Below are positions 56,191 through 64,000 of a stretch of DNA of 64,000 nt, piece by piece; within the stretch, counting starts at the first letter, position 1; every line of letters starts with the position of its first letter. The stretch covers positions 1-64,000 of the forward strand of contig JBBHKE010002835.1 in assembly GCA_037447655.1 (NCBI GenBank), in the 5' to 3' direction. A model generated the notes under the pieces. That model saw only the letters and a list, made by a program, of their open reading frames with translations. It was not told where the DNA came from and ran no database searches. The DNA is from Zygnema cylindricum (Eukaryota; Streptophyta; Zygnematophyceae; Zygnematales; Zygnemataceae). The translations under genes were made by a program, and so were the position numbers.

Positions 56191-57150
56191 AAAGATTTAG
56201 GGGAGTGTTGTAATTTATAAATCTTTATTTCAGTCAATAAGGGTAAAAATAACTTAGGATAATTTTTCTAGTAGTCTACTGTAATACTTACCTTAATTAT
56301 TGTTACAATAGCAAAAAGGTACAGTAGAGTGTATCGTACTATTGCAGGGACACGTGTCGGCGAAATAACGTATGCAGGTTTTTTCGAAGTAGCGCCGACA
56401 TTCAGCTATACGTGTCAAAAAGTTGACGATGCGATTCACATGATCGGACGAACGGGATCTATCCCGAGTATTCCGGAAACATATGGTACAGCTCGACGGT
56501 TCCATCGTCGATCGAATTTGTTCCAACGGACGCGATTCACTTGGGACCACAAGCGTGATTCAGAAGGGACCACAAGCGTGATTCGCGTGGGACCACAAGT
56601 GACGAAGCACTCAGATGCGTCGTACTACACGACCACATTCGGCTGGACTTCAGCGGTAACTGCTGACTAAGCATTTAGAACGTTTTGTGTACAGTTATAA
56701 CGTTTTGTGTACGGTTCAATGTCTGTAAATATCTGAATAACATTAGTTTGTAGTTTAGTGTGATAAAAAAATAGTGTTCTATTAATCAGGTTTTTAGAAA
56801 ATAGTAATTAGGGTTTTTGAGGTACAGTAACGTACGGGTAGGCTGCTTTGTCGTTAGTCAAGATAATAACCGTAGTAACGGTTACCCGAATTAGTGTAGA
56901 TCAGTAGATACACACTGTGAGTATATAACTTATGACTTAGCCAATTTTGTAGTATCCAGTTTTGGGAATATGATTTTCTAAGGGTAGTTTTTCGGAAACT
57001 TCCAGACATTATATCTTATGGTTTACAAGGTCATTTGGGCTGCAATTTTGGGAATTGTCATTTTACTATATTGTGTATCAGTGTGGCAAATTTGAAGTAT
57101 ATTGGCATAATGAGTCATATTTTGTGTGTGTTCTAAGTTGGCTGTTGAGT
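56191..57150 (+). repeat. Copia D 3' LTR, with gag-side leader
   Basis: Polypurine tract AAAGATTTAGGGGAG at 56191-56205, LTR start TGTTGTAATTTATAAATC at 56206. Contains three 23-bp repeats GGGACCACAAG(C)GTGATTC (56543, 56566, 56589) and a 20-bp duplication AACGTTTTGTGTAC(A/G)GTT. The end is not fixed; by comparison with copia E, leader sequence (TAAGTTGGCTGTTGAGTAG) is reached by about 57135. Confidence 0.75.
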
Positions 57151-57179
57151 AGTTACTTTGATAGTTTCTTCTGTTTTTC

Positions 57180-57242
57180 ATGTCTACTTCCACTACTATT
57201 GTTGGTTCTCCGCCTGCAACGGTGGTTGAAGAACAACACGAT
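57180..57242 (+). pseudogene. Truncated copia gag start beyond the 3' LTR (+)
   Basis: MSTSTTIVGSPPATVVEEQH D then stop. Same N-terminus as copia E gag (MSTSTTSASGSPPATVVVEQ). It lies after the LTR, so the LTR is shared with a second, truncated element, as at 57920-57980. Confidence 0.75.
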
Positions 57243-57720
57243 TGACACGTGGCACGACCACATTGGATTACGACATCTTTGGAGATTGCAGGAACGAATC
57301 CAAATTTGACATGTGTCGAATGGTTGGCCATATCGTACAATTGCCGTACATAAAGTACACCGGCACGTGTACCTTTCTGTACGACACAATACTTTGTATT
57401 GGTGTTTTACTTCAGTAGATAGAGTTTTTAGAGAGAGATAAGACTTAGAAAATTTGGTAGATAGGACCCTCCCTCCCAGAGAGCTTTTGTACAAAAGGTC
57501 AACTTTGACCCTCCGTAACTTACTGCTCAGAGGAGCAAATTCAGAGATTCTTTTTGCTATAGACTCAAGGGATTCTTGCCTTCACACGGGTCAAGGTGGT
57601 CAGAGTTTTTGTCCGGTAGTGAGGGAGTTATTCTTGCTGAAACACAAATGGGTCAGGGTTATCTTAGAGGCTTCATGTGAGCTGCTTATTTTGAGGACCT
57701 ACGATGGTCTCAGAACTGCA
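57243..57720 (+). repeat. 3' half of a diverged TGTAGAAATT-family LTR
   Basis: Colinear with 45960-46433: ACACGTGGC...ACATTGGATTACGACATC, TACATAAAGTACACCGGCA, GAGAGAGATAAGACTTAGAA, AAAGGTCAACTTTGACCCTC, AGATTCTTTTTGCTAT, ending CTCAGAACTGCA. Starts directly after the truncated gag. Confidence 0.8.
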
Positions 57721-57767
57721 GATTATGGGCCCACCTTCTACGATGCCCATATTTAATGGAACTAGCT

Positions 57768-57980
57768 TCATATACTAGGAGAGTATGATGAGAGGAGCTC
57801 TATGTGAGAAAAGGTTTTGGGGAATAGTGAGTGGTGTTGAAAAAGGTATTTCACAACCTTGTCATTTTTGGTCTTCCAGCAGCCCTTATACTTGTCGTAG
57901 TCACTGAGGACTTGTAGGTGTTGTTCTACACCCACAGTAGCACGAGGAGAGCCAGAAGTAGTAGTAGTGGAAGTAGACAT
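57768..57980 (-). pseudogene. Truncated copia gag start beyond the copia E 3' LTR (-)
   Basis: Met at 57980: MSTSTTTTSGSPRATVGVEQ followed by non-gag sequence. The join (about 57918) leads into DNA with the LTR stem-loop loop motif CTTGTCGTAGTCACTGAGGA (57892-57911). The truncation falls at the same gag codon (about 20) as the + strand case at 57180. Confidence 0.7.
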
Positions 57981-57989
57981 TTAAAGCAG

Positions 57990-58920
57990 AAGCTAAGAAG
58001 CACCCTACTCAACAGCCAACTTCAAGATGTGATAGAATGCAACTCAGTGATCTATGCAGACTCAAATTCTGCATAACAGTAGCAAGCACAGTGCACAATC
58101 ACTCTACAAAGATTCAACTCAATTGATCTAGTCAACCATAAGATATTCACAGTGCAGATTCAAAAAAATTGCCTTAGTTTATTAATATCCCAAGACTTGG
58201 ATAATCACAATTTGTCTAAGTCCTAAACTATATACTCATAATGAGTATGTACTGGTCACACTAATTTATCTGACTATACTGTAATATTGTCTTATGCTAC
58301 GACAAAGTTCTAAAATTGTACTTACTATTCCAAGAGTACTTTCAAAACCTAATTTTGCCATTTCTCTAAATCTGAATAGTGCGACACTATTTTGAATTTG
58401 CTAAACTACAAATCCTTGTTTCCAGATATTTACAGATAGAAGACCGTACATTAAATGTTCCTGGCGCTTAGTCAGCAGTGGTCCATAGCATCCGGCTGAC
58501 TGTTGTCGTGTAGTACGAAACACCTGATACCGTCCAAGTGTGCTTCGTCATTTACGGTCCCTTCTGAATCGCGTCCGTTAATTCGATGTCAATCAACGGC
58601 CCTTCTTGGCTGACCATACCATACTTTCCTAGATATGCGGTTTGTGTTCCGTTCGTCAAATTTCATCAATCCACTCTTTATTCTCCCAACACGTGTAGCT
58701 GGTCATCGGCGCTAGTCCGTAAAACCTGCAACACCCTTTTCCTGCCGACGCGTGTCTAGCTAGCTGTACAGTATACTCTCTTAATCTTTTGTTACTGTAA
58801 CACTATTTGAGGTAAGTATTACAGGTTTTCATTTCCCAAAATATTCTAAGTCTTTAATTCCCCCTCACAACTCTATCTACTAAGTAAAGATTTCCAAATT
58901 CAACACTCCCCTAAATCTTT
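57990..58920 (-). repeat. Copia E 3' LTR
   Basis: On the minus strand the polypurine tract AAAGATTTAGGGGAG (58920-58906) is followed by TGTTGAATTTGGAAATC (58905 downward). Matches the incomplete 5' LTR at 63380-64000 very closely (for example CCTGGCGCTTAGTCAGCAGT, CACCTGATACCGTCCAAGTG). Inner boundary lies between about 57990 and 58080. Confidence 0.8.
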
Positions 58921-58928
58921 AGACACAG

Positions 58929-59636
58929 TCACTCACTCAGCCCAATAGCCTTTCTACAAAACTGCAACTTAGGAGCAGGAAGGGGTTTGGTTAGCATGTC
59001 GGCAACCATTTTCTCATCCGGTAAATAACACAATTTCAACACTCTTGCAAGCACATTTTCCCTCATAAAATGAAGTCTGACATCCATGTGCTTGCTCTTA
59101 AAATGATGACTCGGGTTAGTAGCAATAGCAATGGCTGCCTGATTGTCACACCAAATAATCAATGGACCTGTCTGCATGTATCCAAGTTCTTGCAAAATGG
59201 ACTTAACCCATAGGAGTTCTTTGAGTGCAGAAACTGCTGCCATGAAATATGACTCCATTGTAGACTGTGCTGTAACCTTTTGTTGCTTGCTGCTCCAGCA
59301 ACAAGTTCCATCTCCGATTTTTAGGACGAAGCCGGTTGTGGTTTTTCGGCTTGGCATATCCCCAGAGCTGGCGTCACTCCAAGTCTGCATTTTCACTTCT
59401 CCTCCTCCGAATATCAGCTTAAGATCTCGAGTGCCTGCAAGGTATCTCAAAACTCTTTTTGCAGCTTCCCAGTCTGCCCTCTTGGGATTCTGCAGACTTC
59501 TACTTAGGACTCCTACAGCTGCTGCAATGTCAGGTCTCGTAGAATTCATTAAGTATATGAGACTTCCCACTACCTGTCTATACGGCTTGGAAGCCATAAA
59601 TTCTTCCTCCCCTGACTCTAGACTCTCACTAACCAT
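58929..59636 (-). pseudogene. Copia E RNase H
   Basis: 235 open codons: GEEEFMASKPYRQVVGSLIY, RPDIAAAVGVLSRSLQNPKR, WSDASSGD, CCWSSKQQKVTAQSTMES, IIWCDNQAAIAIATNPSHHF KSKHMDVRLHF, KMVADMLTKPLPAPKLQFC. Natural C-terminus next to the polypurine tract. The best preserved RNase H in the window. Confidence 0.9.
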
Positions 59637-59639
59637 TAT

Positions 59640-60173
59640 GCCTGAGTCTGTCTCACTTCCATCAAGCTTCTATCTGAATTCCATGGGAGTAACAGATCCT
59701 TTTACATCTTTTATTTCAATTTTTTCCAGCATATTATTTATAGCTTCCTTTTGGGTTAACATAATTAGTTTTCAGTTTCTGTCTCTCTCTACCTGTATTC
59801 CTAAGATATACTTAGATTCATCAAGGTCCTTCATCTCAAATCTCGACCTTAAAGCCGCTTTAATTCGATTTATTTCATTCATAGACTTGGTTATTAAAAG
59901 CAAGTCATCCACATATACACCAATATATAGAATTCCATCCTCCCTTTGCAGTACATACACTGAATGATCTGAACTAATCCTTTGAAATCTTAGTCTAGTA
60001 AGAAATTCATCTAGTTTTAGGTTCCATTGTCTGGGGGCTTGTTTCAGCCCATACAAAGATTTTATTAGTTTACACACTAAGTTTTCTTTCCCTTTCTCTG
60101 CATACATCTCCGGTTGTTTCATGTAAATGGTCTCCTCTAATTCTCCATGCAGGAAGGCAGTCTTATCGTCCAT
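59640..60173 (-). pseudogene. Copia E reverse transcriptase, C-terminal two thirds
   Basis: DKTAFLHGELEETIYMKQPE, KSLYGLKQAPRQWNLKLDEF, IGVYVDDLLLITKSM (YVDD), RFEMKDLDESKYILGIQVER. The conserved MDVKTAF reads MDDKTAF and a stop lies just upstream (about 60175); another stop precedes RNase H. Confidence 0.88.
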
Positions 60174-60257
60174 CTAGTGGACTTCCATATGGGGACGCCT
60201 CCGGCCGTCTTTCTAACAGTGGGAAATCTGACAACTAGAGAGAAGGTTTCCTCAAAA

Positions 60258-60989
60258 TCAATACCTTCTTTCTGATATGTAACCTTTGGCCATAAGTCTG
60301 GCCTTGTATCTTTTGATGGTGTTATCCGGGTTGAGCTTCACTTTGAACACCCATTTGTTGCCGATGGCTTTCCTGCCCGGAGGAAGATCCACCAGCTCCC
60401 GCGTCTGCGCCTCCATGATGGATTTTATTTCGTCATTTACCGCCCCGATCCAGTGATTTCTCTCCGGTGATGAGGAGGCCTCTTGAATTGTTAACGGTTC
60501 CGTTGTAGCTGCAGAAAAAGCAAAATGTGAGCTTGCTTGCAAACGGCTGCTGGTTCTTCTTCCCCCCGGAAATTTTGACGCTGAAATCGTCGGCAACCAG
60601 CTATTCGTTTTCCTGTTATGAGTTGTTGCAAGTGCCGAATGTGGATCTCGATTCGCTGGTTCCACATGTGTAGGTTGTGTAGATGCTGGTGCTGAATCTC
60701 GTTCTGCAGCAGTTGTTGCATCTGGTAGAGGAACTTGTGGAGATGTAGTTGTAGCCGATGACTGTGACTGAAAATAGACAGGTTGAGTATGCTGAAAGAT
60801 CACATACTCTTGTACCTTTCCTGGTTCGTCACTTTCGGTGTTTGTGAACAGATCAACCAAATCATGTTCATCTTTCAACTGTATATTCCTACATTCAATA
60901 ACTTTCTTTTTCTCTAAGACATATACCCTATAACCTTTTGCATTGTCATCATATCCCATAAAGATTCCAAGTAAGCCCTTAGCTTCCAT
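60258..60989 (-). pseudogene. Copia E linker and RT N-terminus
   Basis: MEAKGLLGIFMGYDDNAKGY RVYVLEKKKVIECRNIQLKD, a Ser/Thr/Pro/Gln-rich linker, SASKFPGGRRTSSRLQASSH, EPLTIQEASSSPERNHWIGA, AIGNKWVFKVKLNPDNTIKR YKARLMAKGY, then a frameshift at about 60258. Confidence 0.88.
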
Positions 60990-61040
60990 TTTCCATCTAG
61001 TCTGCGATGTGTCTAAGACAAAACATTTGCTGCCAAATAC

Positions 61041-61676
61041 TTAAAAGTGACTAACATCTGGTTTCATGCCTGTCCAGAGTTCATAGGGTGTAGTCTCAAC
61101 CGATCTAGATGCAATTCTATTATTAATATAAACCACACAATTGAGTGTTTCAGCCCAATATTTCAAATCTAAACCTTTTTCTGCAAGCATAGATCTAGCG
61201 CTTTCTGTTACAGTTCTATTTAGTCTTTCAAATACACCATTCTGTTCCGGTGTGTACGGAACTATCACGTTATGACTGATACCTTGTTGGAGGAGAAACT
61301 GTTCGAACTCCTTTGAAGTATATTCTCCTCCGTTGTTCGATCTTAGTGACAGGATCGGAACCCCATGCACTTTTTCTGCCTATGCCTTGTAGTGTTTGAA
61401 GTTTATAAACACTTCACTCTTGTGCTGCTTGAAGTAAACTTTTGTGAACTTCGAGTAGTCATAAGTGAATGTAACCATGTAGTGAACACCACCTGCTGAT
61501 GGAACTTGTGATGGACCGAGAACATCAGAGTGGATAAGTTGTAGAACCTTGTCCGATCTGTGGTTAGATTGCTGTGGAAAAGGTAATCTATGATTCTTGC
61601 CAATAGAGCATCCATCACATGATTTCACTGGCTGAGAAGTAAGAGAAACACCCTCAACCTTTCCTAACTTCACCAT
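61041..61676 (-). pseudogene. Copia E integrase with GAG-pre-integrase region
   Basis: 61676-61380: GVSLTSQPVKSCDGCSIGKN HRLPFPQQS (end of the HHCC finger), DKVLQLIHSDVLGPSQVPSA GGVHYMVTFTYDYSKFTKVY (first Asp in SDV). 61370-61041: LSLRSNNGGEYTSKEFEQFL (second acidic position reads Asn-Asn where the family has S-D-N/ G-G-E), VPYTPEQNGVFERLNRTVTE (Glu), FWAE-type block. A stop at about 61378 separates the two. Confidence 0.85.
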
Positions 61677-61813
61677 CTTTTGTAAGCTATCATGATTGAC
61701 ATGGCCTAATCTCTTGTGACATAGCTCATTAACAGACGATACACTGGAATAGAGAACATCATTTTATTTGTATTCAACCATATCCATCCTATACATCTTG
61801 CTTGCATCTCTAG
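61677..61813 (-). pseudogene. Copia E pre-integrase, left of the solo LTR
   Basis: Reverse reading LCHKRLGHVNHDSLQKM is the HHCC-type pre-integrase finger; in-frame to the integrase apart from a stop. Confidence 0.65.
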
Positions 61814-62285
61814 TGTAAAAGAGGCAACGAACCCCACAACACGTCACAATGCACAGCCGAAAATACCAAGGATCTCCCTGTAGCAACAGCAGGAGCACAC
61901 AGAACTCACAGACAAGGTTGGGCTTTATTACTTGAAAAGAGAGTACAAGGTTGCGCTAGGTGCGTAAGTTTACTTAAGGTCTACCTCACGTCCCATTCAC
62001 TAGGTCTACTTGCCTATTTAAACTAGCTAACTGCTAGTCAACTTAGTACCATACAGCTGTACACGTGGACCTTCGCGGCCAATCCAAGATCTATCCAAAC
62101 TTCCTTCTAGAACTATACAGTTCGATCTACACAATTGCGGCGTTGCTATGCTGCGCTGCTACGCCGCTGCGCTACTAGTTGCTACGCCGCTAAGTTGCTA
62201 TGCTGCTATGCTGCGCTGGTCTGGAATCGCAACTATAGCAGCCTAGCCCTAGCTACTAAGTACCCAATTCTGTAACCCTGTTACA
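61814..62285 (-). mobile_element. Solo chromovirus LTR (472 bp) with perfect TSD
   Basis: TGTAAAAGAGGCAACGAACC ... CCTGTTACA, flanked by TCTAG on both sides (61809-61813 and 62286-62290). Same family as 43366 and 54239 but diverged. Single LTR without internal sequence implies LTR-LTR recombination after insertion into copia E. Confidence 0.95.
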
Positions 62286-62600
62286 TCTAGTTCCTGTCAG
62301 TGCAACTTTACCAAACTTACTAACAACCTGTCTGCCTCCTTTGAGGACTACATCAAAGCTTTTGCTCTCTACCAAAGAAGTAGAAAATAGATTCTTTTTG
62401 AACTTAGGTACATATAACACATTGTGGAGAGTTCTTTCTACCGACTTTCCCCCCACATCTACCATTAAAGATACATCACCATGTGCTGAAGTTTGCACAC
62501 TCATGCCGCAAGCATAGTAGATGTTCTTGGGAGTTGTCGCCTTGAGGTTGGAAAAACTGGACTTGTTCCAACACATGTGTGCCGAGGCTTCGGTATCCAT
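62286..62600 (-). pseudogene. Copia E protease
   Basis: MDTEASAHMCWNKSSFSNLK: the active-site triad D-(S/T)-G-A reads D-T-E-A, so Gly is replaced by Glu and activity is doubtful. Followed by ERTLHNVLYVPKFKKNLFST, the conserved block downstream of copia proteases. Confidence 0.85.
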
Positions 62601-63075
62601 GTCCTTTTTCAGAACAGTAAAAGCAAGTAGTAGACTGTGTATTTGGCCTATTGTTATATTGATTCAGATTCTGATTCCTATCCGGAATTTTTTTCTGATG
62701 GAGTAAATTTTTTCTGTCAAATTCTGTGTTCAAAGCTTCTACCTTTCTCTCACCTTGAAGTATTTTAGTAGTTGCTTCCTCTTCTAAGATCAGATTGTAT
62801 ACTAGTTGAAATGTCCAGCTAGACTTATCATGAGTTTTCAGCTGGAGAGACACTCCTTTCATGTTACCAGAGAGTCCTCTAACAAGTAAAGTTGCCTGCT
62901 AGAACTCAGGAAATGAGCCACCAGCAACCGAATGTGCATCAATCAGAGCACGAAAGTTATCACAATATTCCACCATACTCCCCCCGGAGTATTTATAGTC
63001 CCAGATTTGTCCAGCCACCAGAAGTTCCTCCTAGACATTAGACTTCTCAAAAGCAGTTTTTAGTGATTCCCATAT
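62476..63075 (-). pseudogene. Copia E gag C-terminus and zinc knuckle
   Basis: MKGVSLQLKTHDKSSWTFQL VYNLILEEEATTKILQGERK, then TQSTTCFYCSEKGHG, the start of a CCHC knuckle (CX2CX4H). The last Cys falls after a frame change into the protease frame. Further upstream (62863-63075) reading is interrupted by stops. Confidence 0.8.
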
Positions 63076-63372
63076 TTATTTTGCTTTCTTCATTTTGAGC
63101 TGAGACATGACCAAATTCTCGGAGATGCACAGAATCAGATTGTTTTGCGCCAATGAGTTTTTCTTCGCCCAGCTCGCATCTGTTTCATCTAAAGTACCAT
63201 CCAAGACCCCCAGTAGATCAGCAGTTTCAAATGTGGATTCAACCATCGCCGCCCAATATGCATACTTTTGGCCATTGAATATGGGAATTCTTGATGAAAG
63301 AATCATAACCTGTTGTTCTACAACCACAGTAGCAGGAGGAGAGCCAGAAGCACTAGTAGTGGAAGTAGACAT
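63076..63372 (-). CDS. Copia E gag N-terminus
   Basis: Met 63372: MSTSTTSASGSPPATVVVEQ, RIPIFNGQKYAYWAAMVEST FETADLLGVLDG, LAQNNLILCISENLVMSQLK. The FNGxxYxxWxxxMExxF pattern is the copia gag (UBN2-type) signature. Interrupted after 98 codons. Confidence 0.88.
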   Translation of the reverse strand: MSTSTTSASGSPPATVVVEQQVMILSSRIPIFNGQKYAYWAAMVESTFETADLLGVLDGTLDETDASWAKKNSLAQNNLILCISENLVMSQLKMKKAK

Positions 63373-63379
63373 TTAAAGC

Positions 63380-64000
63380 AGAAGCTAACAAGCACCCTAC
63401 TCAACAGCCAACTTCAAGATGTGATAGAATGCAACCCAGTAATCTATGCAGACTCAAATTATGCATAACAATAGCAAGCACAGGGTAGAATCACTCTACA
63501 AAGATTCAACTCAATTGATCTAGTCAACCATAAGATATTCACACTGCAGATTCACAAAAACTGCCTTAGTTTATTAATATCCCAAGACTTGGATAATCAC
63601 AATTTGTCTAAGTCCTAAACTATATACTCATAGTAAGTATCTACTGGTCACACTTATTTATGTGAGTGTACTGTAGTACTGTCCTATGCTACGACAAAGT
63701 ACTTAAACTGTACTTACTATTCCAATAATACTTCCAAACCTAATTTTGCCTTTTCTCTAAATCTGTATGGTGCGACACTATTTTGAATTAGCTAAACTAC
63801 AAAGCCTTGTTTCCAAATATTTACAGATAGAAGACGGTACATTAAATGTTCCTGGCGCTTAGTCAGCAGTTGTCCATAGCATCCGGCTGACTGTTGTCGT
63901 GTAGTACGAAACACCTGATACCGTCCAAGTGTGCTTCGTCATTTACGGTCCCTTCTGAATCGCGTCCGTTAATTCGATGTCTATCAACGGCCCTTCTTGG
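63380..64000 (-). repeat. Copia E leader and 5' LTR, cut by the window edge
   Basis: Matches 57990-58640 almost base for base in the same orientation, so it is the 5' LTR (plus short leader) of copia E. The LTR start lies about 270 bp beyond the window. Confidence 0.8.

Overview
This is a nuclear window from a eukaryote, most likely a streptophyte (a land plant or a charophyte-type alga; I cannot name the species). The evidence is a nucleolin gene with the plant-type layout (acidic N-terminus, two RRMs, Gly/Arg tail), many GT-AG introns, Ty1/copia LTR retrotransposons and a Ty3/gypsy chromovirus. There is no operon structure. I see only two cellular genes; almost everything else with recognisable structure is transposon-derived.

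Layout. 0-11 kb: a PIF/Harbinger transposase remnant, fragments of an unclassified dispersed repeat (called R1 here), several small tandem repeats, and a cluster of TA-targeting MITEs with TIR CACCGTGAATCGCTATTAGC, two of which sit on the two ends of a hAT-like nonautonomous element. 11.3-19.6 kb: nucleolin, + strand, about 19 exons; its acidic region is an array of phase 0-0 exons of near-constant size. 19.6-23.5 kb: gene-poor, with one MITE and one R1 fragment. 23.5-27.0 kb: a five-exon TEX261/Svp26-type ER-Golgi cargo adaptor, - strand, with a (TA)41 tract in intron 1 and a MITE about 120 bp upstream of its start. 27.3-29.6 kb: hAT-like end, 62-bp tandem repeat, no gene.

29.6-64 kb is a nested retrotransposon block. 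Element X (gag with a CCHC knuckle at 29.6-33.15 kb, aspartic protease at 40.6-41.85 kb) is split by a - strand copia (copia A) plus rearranged fragments of the same family. A + strand copia (copia D: integrase 42.4-43.4 kb, RT/RNase H 54.8-56.2 kb) is split by an 11.4-kb - strand chromovirus. That chromovirus is itself split in its integrase by a 5.0-kb nonautonomous copia-type element (45381-50373, exact 5-bp TSD) carrying 2.7 kb of mostly non-retroviral DNA, and the 3' LTR of that element contains a 119-bp mini-LTR. The last 6 kb is a - strand copia (copia E) with a solo chromovirus LTR in its protease region. Most retroelement frames are broken by stops, frameshifts or substituted catalytic residues.

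Most interesting signals: (1) the MITE family, which reiterates its TIR motif internally and has landed on the terminal TA of a hAT-like element; (2) a long stem-loop and an antisense Pol III B-box-like motif shared by otherwise diverged LTR families; (3) the nonautonomous LTR element with foreign cargo; (4) the exon-duplication array of nucleolin.
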